A stretch of DNA of 63,162 nt from Rodentolepis nana (lineage: Eukaryota; Platyhelminthes; Cestoda; Cyclophyllidea; Hymenolepididae): the NCBI GenBank assembly GCA_900617975.1, contig UZAE01012059.1:1-63162 (forward strand), in the 5' to 3' direction. Every line of letters starts with the position of its first letter. Positions within the stretch are counted from its first letter, which is position 1. Made by a program: the position numbers and the translations under genes. The notes under the pieces are model-generated. The model saw nothing but the letters and a program-made list of their open reading frames with translations, did no database searches and was not told the DNA's origin. Positions 11,801 through 24,139 of the stretch are shown piece after piece.

Positions 11801-14800
11801 CGAACGACACTAAAATACGGAATATAAATAAACAAAATTAAAGCATGCTGGGTTTCTTCATATCATATACTCAAAAAATAGGGAAATTTTTAATTTAACT
11901 TACATAAGAAATAGCTTAAACAATTTGGAAAATCAAAATGGTAGAAAAAATGCTTACGGGGATTTTCGAGGGATTCGGGTGCAGCAGTTGGCGGATGGGA
12001 CGAATCTATTTGATCTATCGTGCCGGTTTCCACATGGGAAAGCTGATTTTCGATTGCAGGCTCTGGAAAAAAATAATGCAAAGGTGACAATAATGGAGAC
12101 CAAGTATCTGTCATTCTCATTATTGCTATCTGATGCTTGTAGGTTCTCAGATACTTGAACTAATTAAAAGGGTATTAAAAAAACAATGGAGTTAGATGGA
12201 AGAGAGGGAGAGAGAGAGAATAAAGTTCATTATGTAACTAGAGACTTGGTTACCATAATGGTCATTAGAAAACATTTGAACAAAATAAACATAAACGAAC
12301 AGAGAAGCACTAACCAGTATCCTCGAGTGATTCTGGCAAAAAGGTGGACGTATTCTCTGAAGTCTGACAAGTAGAAAGATTGTCGCACGCGTTTTCTAAA
12401 TGCAAGATCATACTAGATTTATCCAGTTCCATGACATCTCAATAGCGTACGCTACTGCTAAGCCCTGGATATGAACTCGTGTAGTTTATTTTTAAACTGA
12501 TAGCCCGATAAATTTGGTTTAATTTTTCCCTTTCATAAATATAGGCTTAGATGTCCACATTTTGGAAACAAACAAAAATGGTATTCTCATGAATCTATGA
12601 GGTTAGAGAAAAAATTGTTGAAATCGCAAGCACTTCATCTGGCAGGTTTGAAATGTTCGCAACAAGGCTTGTAAAAAGTACCAAAATCAAAGGTACAATT
12701 AGCTAGACAACGCCACATTATCCGTCTTACTTTAACTAGTGCAAAAAACTACAACTGAAATCGCATACTTGTACGACTTATATTGATATTTAACTTACTG
12801 GGATTCTCAGAGACTTCTGGTAAAGTGACAGAAGTTGCCGCAATTTGAAGTGACAAATTGGCGAATTCACTAATAGTTTCTTAAAGGAAAGGATAAAAGT
12901 ACATAAGAATCCTAAGTAAAATCAAACAAAGCAAAACATGAACTTTGGAATGTAATAAAATAGTAGAATACTCAAACAACCACTACCAGCGTCCGGTCTA
13001 AATCACAGTTAGATATATGCCATGAACTTTCACATCATATAAGTATGGCTACTTGAAATTGTGTGCTTATTTACTATCATCATAAGCAAAAAGATTGGGC
13101 AATCCATTCCAACCGAAAAACGTTAAAACCGGATCACATGATACTCTTCAAGACTCTTGACAAGAGAAGATAAGACAAGAAAAAGGCTCTTTGCTCAAGT
13201 AGTGTAACCAGGGCTGTTTCTGTGACATTACCGAAAGTGCTCAGGGTTTACACTGCTTCCTTATTTGCTCAGATGTAGAGGTGGGATAAAACTTGAGACT
13301 CTAATAACCACACTTTTTGCAACAAAGTATGAGAGTTTATTTAGCTTGGGATCTGTGGGGGCAATGTGGCTACAATGCTAATCAGTATTTGCGACAGGGG
13401 AGAGATTGTATGTCAAGAGAGGAATAGGGTAAAAGAGCAACCGGATAATTCAGTGCACGAGGAATTGAAACCGTGAACTTCGTTCTCAGATGTACCGAAG
13501 ACAGTCAATCAAGCTTTCTAGTAATAAGACAATGCCAGGTAGGTAAGATAAAAGAGGTTCTGTGTGAATACAGACAATCAAATTCATACCATATGCTAAC
13601 AGAAAAATAGTAAAAACTGAATATTGCGAATAATTCCATAATGAATCTCAAAGTTCAGAAAGCAAGTACCGCCAGTATTCACTATGAACTTCAATACAAA
13701 ACTCAGCACTTCTTGACAGAAGTGAAACGCGGTATGCTGAGAATAGACATGAGTGACTGTTTCTAGGACAAAGTGACTTTCCATACAATTTTCCAAATAA
13801 GCATCATCTCACAACAGAAAATCAAATACGCAACCTGTTAGACACAATCAATATAGCCAATAACAAAATCAGGAGGACGTGACTTACTTGGAACAATTTG
13901 TTTTCCATCACCCTAAAAACATAGTTCAGTAAGTAAGTGAACCAATGGAAGTGAAAGTTAATAAACTAGACTCACAATCTTTTGCCGCTTATTCGAAGAC
14001 CTATGCGTAGATTCAGCGTTTCGTTTAATTGGCTTAATTGGAATTTTGCCACATGGGGAACAATGGGTGAGAGTTGGTTGAGGAGACTGCTATGGAATAA
14101 AAATAATATTAATTAAACGCATTGAAATAGGTATTTGAAGTGGGGGGGGGGGGGGGGGGGGGGGGGGGAGGGAAGGAAGGAAATTAAACTAACCGCATTA
14201 GACTTAGACTTAATGCGTGCTGAAGCAGTTCTTCGAGAGGAAGTAGGTCTTCGCTGACTTGTTGAAGGTCTATCTATAATGAAAAAAGAAAGAAGATTTG
14301 AATTGAGATAACTGCAAACATTAAATTGAGCCAGCTACCGGCTCTGTAGTTACGAACATAGAAATGACACCAAGAATCTGCTTTTATTTTTTTTATAGCT
14401 GGCTTACAAATCGCAAAATATGTTCAAGTAGGCTGCAATTAAGACATCTTTACTTATGGCAAGATTGATTACAACGAAAAATTAAGCCTGAAATCGAATA
14501 TTTGGTGGGAAATGTTCATCGGAATGAATAGTAATGGAATGAAGAAGCTAACTTAAGCCGAATAGCTCGTCAGAAAAGAGAGCCGAATCCAGCTAGGGGC
14601 TTAAAAGGAGCCGTGTCAAGGGGAAACTGGGATATCGGACTTACAGAGAGTAAAAGTTGTCACCCATAAATCATCCATTTTGAGAAAGTTGGCAACTCAA
14701 ATAAGGTGAGGCATTTTTGATCTCCTAACTTCATGTTTCTATACCGCATTTTAATCCTTACTGAATTAGTGCGATTTTCTGTGTTCAAATTCATACATTA

Positions 14801-17800
14801 GAACGTGAAAGATTTATAAATTTAATATGGATAATGGGAATAAAACTACCAAAAATAAACTGAAGTTATTGAGAAATATTGAAAGATATGAAAGATGTCA
14901 TCATCTAATTTTCTAAATTTCTAAGGTTCGAGATTTTTGCTTCTGCACGGTCCTATTCCAGCATTATACCATTCTCCGTAGAAAGAATTTTTTCCAAGGA
15001 CATATTTCTTCAACATGAATTATGCATATTAATACGAATTAAAATAGATATACCTTTTTGAAGCGAATTGAGTGGTTTCGAGGCAACATCTTTCCTTTGA
15101 GGCCCCCGACTTCCCGAAGGCCCCACTTCTTCTACAATAGGAGAGCAAATCAAACGCTGCGTAGTAAATTGATAGATAGAGAGAAAAATGAATGCCATAC
15201 AAAAATATCTAACCCCCCCCCCCCCTAGACAACATCACATACAACTTTTAAACTGTGAGCTCTGTTAAATCGGAATTATGTAGCATTCTGACCCCTAGAC
15301 AATTTTTAAAAGGTAAGTGAATTGGGGGCAGTAAGATCAACCAGTTAAGAAGCCACGAACAAGAATTTGGCCGGCAATTCGTGAAATTCTGACTCTGCAA
15401 TAAACAATAACACCAGGAGATCTGCAAAAACCACTCTAAGATTAATATCTTTGATTCCTTCACCCCTGCTAAACTCCTTGTTATCCAATCTCACGAAAAA
15501 TTAATTACGAAAGCCTTACCTCCTCCTACCCCGTCGCATAAAACATTTGACTACGAAAGTACAGGAAAGAGAGTTAATAAAGGCATTTTCAAATACCCGT
15601 GGCTAAGTTAAAACAAGCTTAAGCAAATGAGTTTAAAATTTAGAAGTGATAAAAAAATTCATGTAATAAGAAATAATCCACACATTACCCTGTGGAAATC
15701 CATTTGGAAGCTCAAAAACGGTTTTTGAAGCGGCTTCCCTTTGTTGAATATTTTTGACCTCTAAAGGATCAGATTGAGCTATAATTGCAGGGGGAAAAAA
15801 TATTTCATGATATCAGTAAGCGCATGTTACAACACGAAAATGAAAGCATGCAAAGTACTAAATATTCATTTACTCCTTGAATATATTTATATTTACCGTC
15901 AGTGAAAATGCCACCTCTTCCCTCCTTGAGGCTACTTTAATAGATATTTCAGGTGATATTACACAAGCGTATTTTGATAAGAAAAAAGTACTTAGAAAGA
16001 GATAGTGTTTTATGAAGTAATCTGACAAAAAGGTGGACTGCACTATCTTGGCTAAAAAACAGCCAAAAAACGTCGAATCCTGTCTCTACTAGTGCGAATC
16101 CCGATCTTGTAAAAAGAATAAACATCTCACTTTTGATTGGTTGTTCTGCAATTTGATATATCTTTCTCAGTTCCATTTATTTTTTTTCCTATTCTAATGG
16201 ATAAAATTATGAAAAAAATACTCTGGAGACATTTATTATTTAGCAGGAACTTTGCAGACATTAAAGGTTAAAGTGTACATCATTGAGTTCAACTTAGCCC
16301 TTCAGTTTACTATGCTCATGGCTGATATCATTTCGTTTTTCCCAGTTCTTTTAATCTTGATTTTTATGCATATTTTGGTGCTTGATGGAATTTATTTGTT
16401 GCGAAGACTCTCTAATATGTGATTTTCCAACCACGCCGGTCTTTACTTGAACCTAAAACAACTAGGAGTTGATCGCTGCGGGGTCTCCGTTTTCCTCTAT
16501 GCTTGAGGAACAGTTGTCCTTAGATAGTACAAAAGCATTACTTTTAGTTCTAGAAAATTTTTACGTTCAGTTTGTAACTTCGTATATCTCTGTTTCCTTT
16601 TTGTTTAAGAGGAAACCCAAATGTGCTGTATTCAAATCGCCAGCTGAATTCGCGTATAAAATACAACTTAAAAAATTACTTTGTTCAAACTCATTTCGAA
16701 GCATGGACATGGGTTTCGAAGCAATCTCCTTGAGTTTCAGCGTTCCACCCTTTGAAGAACCCGATTGTGCTATAATCAATAAAGCAATTTTTTAAGATCA
16801 AGGACAAAAAGCACAAACAATGTACTAGGTGAATCAGTAAAAAATAAGTATTGTGAGCAATCGATGTGATTGTTGGATAAAAATGAATAATTCTCTCCGG
16901 GAAATATTTAAGTAACAGTTTATTGTTAATTATCCACATTTGCTAAACTGCAAGGTCATTACCCCGATAATTGCCGAATAAAGTCTATCATCGACGCATT
17001 CATGTTTATTCATAGTGTTCAAGAATATTCTCTACTTAGGAAGCTAATCGGGTTAAGACAGTGATAAATAAACATTGCTATGAAGTATGGAGAACTGTAG
17101 AAAATATCTAATGGCGATAGTGACACAAAAGACTCCGTTCAATCTCACATTCCACAGGGGCTCCCCCTAAATAAGCTCTGCAGTTTATTCATTCGACTGC
17201 ATAATTAACCAAGTAATAGACAAATAGAAAATAACCGATGCAAATATATAAGCGAAGAAATCTACGATAATTAAGCGGAAATTTCAAGTTTAGACCGGAT
17301 TGAAGAACACGTCTAAATAGGTGAAAAGCCTAAACCTCTATCCCGAAAAGAAGCATAAAGATACAGGTTCTTACCTTGAGAAAGGGAAACAAGAGCTGAA
17401 GCGATCTCCATTGTTCGTGGTGTCTGAATTGCTGATAGTATAGAACGTACTAAAATGTATTCAAAAAATCCTTTTAAGAATGCTAGAATAGAATAAGATC
17501 TGAAATGAGGTATAGTAATGGCATATTTTGTACTTCATGCTTTACACCCTAAACTTCTTACGTTAACAGACGAATCGAAGCACATTCGTAACATGAATGC
17601 AAGCCTTCTTACTTGAACAAAAAAAACGAATGCGATAAACACCCTCGATTATTTTATGCCCAAAATGTTGTAATGATAAACCTTTACCCATTAGGGGAGA
17701 AATCTTCTCATATTATTCGACAAAAAGGTGTTCTACGTCAAATTGGAAGAGCAGAGGATTTACGCAGGCAAGAGAGAAATGAAAACACGGAGAAATTGCA

Positions 17801-19566
17801 GGCAAAGATAACAACAGTAATATACAAAACGCACGAAAACAGGTTCTTGATTGATTGAAATTTTAAAAAAATTTTAAAATAAAAAAATAGATTTAAAACA
17901 TATATATGCACCTTGCTCATGTTTCATTTATGCGAAAAAAGGACTTTCAATTAAATTATGCCTATCGAATTTTAACTTTTCCTATTAATATATGAACTTA
18001 TAATTCGTTATCACCTGATGAACTGGGTTTAGGATTCGTAGAAACTTTCTTTGAAGGCTTCTTGACAGGAGTTTTGTCCAAATCCACAAATGGCGTTATA
18101 GTTGGTGGGTCCTCAGTATATCCTATGGTAAAGAGCACAACCCTGTTATACAAGTTATCACAAACTAACTTCAATACGAACAAGCACTAATAGCTCAAAT
18201 GGAATTCTTGAAAAAAAAACGAAAGAACAAAAATAAATTAACCAAATAAAGCCACCATCAAAATACCCTCATTTAATGATGTCTTAGCTGCAGTTAAAAC
18301 GCAAGAATTTAATGGCACAGGTTCTATGCTTGCAACAGGTTCAGCTAGATTCAATAGGAAAAGATATTCAGATACATCAATGACAAGTGAATAGCAGGCT
18401 TGAGCGATTAACGATCATATTACTTTCCCTGGGCCAAACCATCTTGATATACCTGAGCTGTTTGTATAATTAAGTGTGCAGACTTAGCGGAAGGCCCTTA
18501 TCAATTTGCGCCGTCATAGGAGCAGACTGACGTTCCTCCCTTTTTACTTGTGGGAGTGTCATGACCAGTTGCTAACCCCTATTTAAGGAGAGTCGAGTAA
18601 AGAGGGCGAGAGACAGTGATCACATCAGACAGTTTTTTTACGCAGAGGGCTGCGAGAGACACTAGAGTAAAGTATTGCAGAACTTAACCTTGATTTGCCA
18701 AGTCTAGTGCGAAAGCATATCAAGTCGTTCTACTCACCCAGCTAATCAAAAAGTAATTTAAGCATAATACTTAGCCGAGTGAAAACATTTACTGCCACTA
18801 ATATTGAAGACTGAACTTTCAAATTCTCCCCTAACACTCTTTTCACCTATTCTCCCATATTTCTAATGTAACCTAGAAGATCAGGATTCTGCTATAATCT
18901 ATCCGTGAAAGCATACAAAGAAAACTCGCTTGCAACCTCACAATGGTGCCCCGAATTCGTAGACACCACAAATTAATAATTTAGTATTGTGAAAAAAATA
19001 AAAGTCAGCAGTAAGAAGAATGAGTAGAAGATTCATACATAGTATAAAAAAATAACCAGACGCTCTCTTACTAGCAAACAAAATTTGTCTAAAGTAAAAA
19101 AATTCAAGTGGGTGCCAGAAACAATGTTTGCATATGGAAAAATTAAATGCAATATACAAAAAAACGTGGACAAAATACCTTGAGTACTTCCAGTAGAATC
19201 TGCATTCGAAGGTGAAAGAGCAGGTTCCACACTTCTTGAACCTTCTAACGCATTGCCTAAAAGAAAAGATCATACCAAAATTAACTGTTTTGAAGCTATG
19301 AAGAAAAATTCACTTCAGAACTGAATTGCAAAATAAGTGATAGCGAAAATGCAAAGTAATGCAAGTCAATTTTAGCGCAGGTTTCACCCTATTACCTGCC
19401 AATTTAAGTCTAAAATAACCTAAATGTGCTAAAGCCATGAAGGTCTAGTTGTCAGATGATTTTCATTGATTTGTCAAGAGGGAATACAGCTAGTCAACTT
19501 AGCAGACTGTAATTTTGCTACTTGATCACACGCCTTGCCGTTCTTAATCCCACGACGCTAACACTT

Positions 19567-19598
<32 letters not shown>

Positions 19599-22500
19599 CC
19601 CTCCCCACCCCATCCTCCGCCCCCCTATCCCTCATCACTTTACTCTTAGCCTTAAGATTTGGTAGAAATCATTCGTTTTGTAAGGTGAAATATCTCTAAC
19701 ATTCAGGAGTTATAAGGTGAAATATTTATCGTCACTTGGCCAAAGGGGCTAAGATTCACAAAGTATTTTCCAAATCTCTTTGATGGTGGAATAGTATTCT
19801 GGAGACCCATTAACAGATGGCACTTAATATTACCATTTTAACTGTAACAAATAAAGCAGAACAACGATATAACTACAATTATGAAAGTAGAGAGGAGACA
19901 AACTCAATAGAGGGGCTACACAAGAGCCTTAACAACTTTAGCAATCGAAAGAAAGGGAAATCAAAAGAGAAATTCAAGACCACGAAACAACTATAAATAA
20001 TTTGACTCACCAGAATCATTATTGGGAAACTCGAAGAAGTCCTAAGAAATAAATAAAAAAAATAATTATAATTTTTCATTCCTTCCTTTGTTAGCGAAAG
20101 TCTAGTAGTAGATAAAACAGCATAGCGATTTTGAAAATAAAAATGTAGAATAAATAGTTACAAGCAGATCTACTAATAAAGGATAAGTAGCAAAGATAAA
20201 AATGCTTACTTCAAAGACCGTCGTTATTCGTTTTCTTGGAATGGATTTCTTCCGAGCACATTTAGGCTTAGGTAAAAGCTCATTTGGCGCGTTTTCGTGA
20301 TTTTCAACAGAAGGCTCAGAAGTAACAACACTATTGGAAGTGTCAGGCGGCGGAAGCTGATTGAAATAAAATAAACGAGGAAATCAGTAAAAACAAGGCG
20401 AAATGGGAGAGAGATTGCTGGGTCAACAAAACATTTACCACAGGCAGTGGAAAGTTTGGATCATCGATTGAAAAGGGATCAAAAGTATCTAGAATATCCG
20501 TTAAATCAGCATCCTTTGCAACGTTGAAGTCCTCCTCCAATATGTTTAAAATTTCATCGTAATCCTCTTCATTCAAGCCCTTCGTTAGGAAAGAAGAGAA
20601 GAGGAAACAATTATATGAAAATCCCAATAAAGGACTTATTTCAACTAATGACTTTTAATAAATGTTAATAGCTATGAGCTAAAAGAACTCATCACAAGAC
20701 TATAAGGTTAAAATTGTTAGGCAAATCAAGCATTAACTGGCCAAAGATCTCAATGCCACCCAATCAATACCAGAAATTCGAAAAATATTATACAACTTAA
20801 TCGATCAATTGATTGTGAATATTAAAACATAATCTCGTGCGTGAAAGTAGGAGATGAATGGTAAAACTCTGACATCATAGTGAATTCTCCACTTTGTTGA
20901 AAATTTGCTGTAAACGTTCCTATTGTAAGATTTACTTACTAAAGTAACATTTTGCTTGGGACATGCCTTTGGTAGACCCATCATTATGGCTGCAAAAAGA
21001 GCTAGAAAATCAAATTTCAGCGAAAACAGCTGATCTCAACGAGATTTTAATTATCAAGACTAAGAAGCGCTCAGAAATATTTATTTATTTATATCGAATG
21101 GCAGGCATTTTGATAGTTATCATTAGCCCTTTAGTTGACTTCAGGCTTCACAGAGAAGAAGGAACATCAAAGTGAAAAAAAGTCGAGAGGGGGAGGAGGG
21201 GGGTGAACAGAAGAGTATTTCAAAGATGTAAAAGAGACAGACACAAAGGTAGAGAAAAAGGTAAGGTGAGTACTGTGAAAGTAGTCGAATATGACATACA
21301 GTGAGGTGATGGTGTTTTGAAGTCGGAAGTCAATTGCCAATTAATAGACTTTTTTGCCGTATGAGTATACGTCGCCCACGGTGCACCACGTGGAAGTAAG
21401 TCTATCACACACCCCGCACTCAGAAATATTAAATCCCGACAAATTCATATATAAAATAGTGACTGATAACTACAAATCGTTGCTACAAGAGATAATTTTA
21501 ACCGGCCACTAAATAATCCCCACACACTACCTTTGCTTTATCGAAGAGTTTGATAAAGCATGAAATCACTGATCTCAGTTTTGTCAAGAGTGAGAGATGC
21601 CGAAATCCTTAAAGTTCTATCAAATTCCTTTAATGAAATTGGGCGAAGTTATTATGTGGTACCTAAGAACGTGTTTAGAATAACAATCGTGACAATTATG
21701 CAAGTATTGACAGTCAAACATTTCCTGTTAACATTAACAAATTTCGTTGTCTTAATAGAAGGCAACCTCTTTCAAACCGTACAGCATATCTCCATCCATC
21801 CTTCTGGGACTGAGAAAGCACAACCACAGAGAAACTCATAGGTTGCTATGAAGTGCGTTGCTTAAGGTAAATTCTACAAGTTTTATTGAAATAATAAGAC
21901 TTTATAAAGGAACATTAAAACTTACATTAAAAACGAGGGCTTCTTCTTTCGGCGCCAGACATGAATTAATCTTACAAGCCAAGGTCTCTGCATGAGCTGC
22001 AACGCTGAATAAAACTCGCTGAAAACATAAAGAAAAGGAAACCAATAAGGAATAAATCTGAATAGAATGTAAAAGAGATTTTTTACACTGAATTACTATA
22101 ATCAAGTAATTGATTTTAATACATGTTTCATTCATGAGAAGCGCATAACATTGTGAACGAGACAATTATGTATTTTTTGTAAAGTTGTGCAATATAAGAC
22201 TATCTGAAAGACAAAAAGCTACGTTGCTATTGAGAAACGGGACACACGCTAATTTAGCAATTTCGACTACTAGGGCAGAAGCACTTGTCAGAAATTGGGC
22301 CAATTCACGCGTACAAATTACCAATGAGAACCTGAAAAATGAGATAAGGGAGGGAAGTGCCATTGTAGCAAAAAAGTTGACCCACACACCACAGTACCTG
22401 TTAATGGTCTTTTATTCACAATTATACCTTTCGCATTCATATAGAGCTTCAAAAAATAGTCTATCTCATCTTATCTAAAAGATGAATTTTTAATAAAGGA

Positions 22501-24139
22501 TACACCTCACATAAATTGTTACATCAATATAATTTCGATTGGTATACTCTAAACTTAAAATGAGCAAAAACTCACCTCTGCATCTAAGACATAAGACAAC
22601 TGTGAGCTAGTTGGTGCAGTACGGGACGCCTTTAAGACACGCAGTGGTCTAAAACAATAAAAACACGATCAGTCAATTGTGAAATCAAACAGCTCATGAA
22701 ACAGGGAAAAACTTTCCAGAAACTTACTTTCGTCGGGAAGAGCCAGTGGAAGAAACATTAGACTCATCTTGGGCTACAGTGGGTTGAGTTTGGAGCTCCG
22801 GTGTTTTAGGTCCCTGAAGCCCAAACAAAGTTATTAGTTGACAATTTAAGCGAACTTAACTTAAATTAAGCATACAAAGCTGATCAATGATTTATTATTT
22901 CAGAGGAAAATTTAGTGAATTTTACTTCATACGAGAGCTATAGTTTTTGGGCACATATATAAAAATTTTTTGGAGATATTGACCATTTAATTACAGCAGT
23001 GATAAGTAAGTGCACTTAGGACAGTAGGTCAAATAACTAACCCCTAAATTCAACGTATCATCTGAGCCGGCAGGAGAAATTGGAAATGAAAGAGATTGTA
23101 AATCATTGGATCTGGGAATCGCATCAGCTTCCCGATTTGTACTACTGGGGTCATCGTTGTGAAGCTGGAATTCAGGAGTTCTGCGTTTCACCATATTCTC
23201 GGTTAAATTATTTGCAGATAACGAGTCACCATAAGAAGCTTCGGAAACGGAATTCCTTGGCACCGTAGTGCCAAATTGAGTTGTATCCATAAAATCCATG
23301 ATTTTTCGAGAATCGGAGGTACCTGATACCTGAGTTGTATTAGGTACGGTGGTTATGACAGATGGTGATTTAACGATGGGAAGCTGTGGAACCCGAGGAA
23401 AGGACTGAGTTTTGTTAAATGAGAGGTTGCTGACATTTGTCGATTCGAATGCAATGTGTTTCGTAGGATTTACTGTATGGGGAGTAGAATGTCTGATAAA
23501 AATATGACGACCATGCTGATTTGATGGAAATAAAATGTTCGAAGCAGCTGGAGAAACCAAGGGAATGCGTTTAGGTAATTTATCACACTGCGTGGACGTA
23601 TCCTTTCGCGATTTTTTGAATTCGAAAAGAAAGTGCCTAAGGGAAGCAATCGCACCACCTGGACGGCAAATAGGGATCTCAGACGGACCGAACCCTATTG
23701 TGGCTTTATCACGTTTTTCGTTCACTAAACAGGTTAAATGATATTACTAAATATAAAAATAAATATTTACATGAATTGACAACATCGGTATAATCTCTTA
23801 AAAGATCGTCAAATGTGAATCCAGGTAAACGAAATGAAGCATTGGGAGTGCGATGGAGAACTTCACGCAATTCAGAAAGATAACAACATTCTTGGAGGAA
23901 CACATTAGCTGTTTGCGAAAATCCAGAATCCATAAGAAATCCTTAAATGAGTTAATAAATACTGTTAATAGAATGAGCACTGTAAAAATTTCAGTACAAA
24001 ATGTTCGTGTAGTTCTCGACATTTTCAAAAATGTATGATATTGATCATAAAGCAATTACAATATTGAACAAAAATAATCACCTAGAACAAGTCGACAAAC
24101 TTCGGAAGGTAATAAAGAAAAGTATAAACTGGGTTCCAT
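8819..24139 (-). CDS. NPAT: NPAT-like LisH protein, coactivator of histone gene transcription
   Basis: NPAT is the vertebrate cyclin E/CDK2 target that activates replication-dependent histone genes at histone locus bodies. The N-terminus fits NPAT: MEPSLYFSLLPSEVCRLVLG, then FLMDSGFSQTANVFLQECC, a LisH motif aligning with the human LLPSDVARLVLGYLQQE region. The rest is divergent. Core exons: 24082-24139, 23771-23941, 23042-23724, 22728-22813, 22576-22648, 21926-22018, 20439-20579, 20210-20356, 20011-20041, 19179-19256, 18267-18344, 18015-18122, 17375-17449, 16680-16769, 15689-15778, 15054-15131, 14194-14273, 13976-14089, 13888-13912, 12799-12879, 12315-12437, 11958-12062, 11751-11809, 11404-11482, 11279-11325, 11126-11201, 10907-11051, 9445-9504, 8963-9194, 8819-8890. 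They sum to 1126 codons with TAG, and all 29 junctions are in phase. Other parts: an acidic stretch (EEDYDEILNILEEDFN), a basic patch (KPKCARKKSIPRKRI), Arg/Ser-rich nuclear-localisation-like exons (14194-14273, 13976-14089) and a Gln-rich C-terminus. The acceptor at 12438 is weak. Human NPAT is about 1427 residues. Confidence 0.85.
10398..10419. repeat. (TA)n microsatellite
   Basis: About 11 TA units, directly beside the left target-site copy of the SINE insertion in an NPAT intron. Confidence 0.9.
10432..10898 (+). mobile_element. SINE-like element inserted at an NPAT splice donor, with target-site duplication
   Basis: A full-length family member of about 467 bp. The head is GTAGACTTACCTCCACATGG; the tail is CTGCCATTTGATATAAATCA. 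It is longer than its relatives because a middle part containing CTCTTTTACATCT and CTCTGTGAAGC is present twice (about 10605-10690 and 10740-10840). It is flanked by the direct repeat ATATTTACCCAGATGG (10416-10431 and 10899-10914), a target-site duplication of up to 16 bp. On the minus strand the repeat reads CCATCTGG/GTAAATAT, the end of NPAT exon 10907-11051 and its donor, so the donor now exists twice. Confidence 0.85.
14142..14168. repeat. Poly(G) tract of 27 bases inside a 104-nt intron
   Basis: A run of 27 G on the plus strand, which is C in the NPAT pre-mRNA, in the short intron 14090-14193 and followed by purine-rich GGAAGG repeats. Length is prone to sequencing error. Confidence 0.9.
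16131..16145 (-). other. NPAT: Possible 15-nt optional microexon of NPAT
   Basis: A 15-base stretch between acceptor TTGCAG and donor GTGAGA, phase 1 to phase 1, would add five residues (KQPIK plus a shared codon) between the exons at 16680 and 15778. It keeps the frame, but so does leaving it out, and so short a stretch can arise by chance. Confidence 0.25.
18549..18740 (+). mobile_element. Possible solo LTR in an NPAT intron
   Basis: A GC-richer island begins TGTGGGAGTGTCATGACC, has a TATTTAAG box at 18580-18587 followed by GGAGAGTCGAGTAAAGAGGG, and ends near TTCTACTCACCCA. The TG...CA ends, a central TATA-like box and a downstream purine-rich stretch fit a retroviral-type or TRIM long terminal repeat. 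I found no partner LTR, no coding internal region and no clear target-site duplication, so the boundaries are uncertain. Confidence 0.38.
19568..19597. repeat. Poly(C) tract of 30 bases
   Basis: A run of 30 C on the plus strand followed by a C-rich stretch to about 19630, in the NPAT intron between exons 20011-20041 and 19179-19256. It has no coding potential. Confidence 0.9.
20940..20989 (-). other. NPAT: Possible alternative NPAT exon (frame conflict)
   Basis: It has a good acceptor (TTTGCAG) and donor (GTAAGT) and an open 50-nt frame (IMMGLPKACPKQNVTL), which joins in phase to the next exon at 20579. It does not fit the phase of the exon before it (21926-22018), so including it needs a partner exon I could not place. 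Skipping it restores a clean frame. Confidence 0.3.
21082..21418 (-). mobile_element. SINE-like element in an NPAT intron, with target-site duplication
   Basis: A 337-bp copy in reverse orientation. The plus strand starts at the tail (TTATTTATTTATATCGAATG) and ends at the head (GCACCACGTGGAAGTAAGTC). The flanking direct repeat CTCAGAAATATT lies at 21070-21081 and 21419-21430. It sits between NPAT exons 21926-22018 and 20439-20579, in the same orientation as the gene. Confidence 0.85.

Larger units (their letters stand above)
15054..19256 (-). repeat. NPAT: Run of duplicated symmetric phase-1 exons in NPAT
   Basis: Exons 19179-19256 (78 nt), 18267-18344 (78), 18015-18122 (108), 17375-17449 (75), 16680-16769 (90), 15689-15778 (90) and 15054-15131 (78) all begin and end in phase 1. 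Several encode the same pattern about two thirds along: TMEIASALVSL, LKEIASKPMSML, QREAASKTVFEL, RKDVASKPLNSL, and more weakly VLTAAKTSLNE. Equal lengths, equal phase and a shared motif point to exon duplication. Any of them could be skipped without changing the frame. Confidence 0.65.

Noticed and set aside
15897..15934. Extra 38-nt NPAT exon candidate (peptide SLKEGRGGIFTD)
   Set aside because: Splice sites exist, but it needs phase 2 upstream and no exon supplies it. Joining 16680-16769 directly to 15689-15778 keeps the frame.
16469..16795. 108-codon plus-strand ORF
   Set aside because: It is antisense to the NPAT exon 16680-16769; no family similarity.
22230..22340. NPAT exon candidate (peptide TRELAQFLTSASALVVEIAK)
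   Set aside because: It has a pyrimidine-rich acceptor and an open frame, but its start phase does not match the preceding exon. Exons 22576-22648 and 21926-22018 join cleanly without it.
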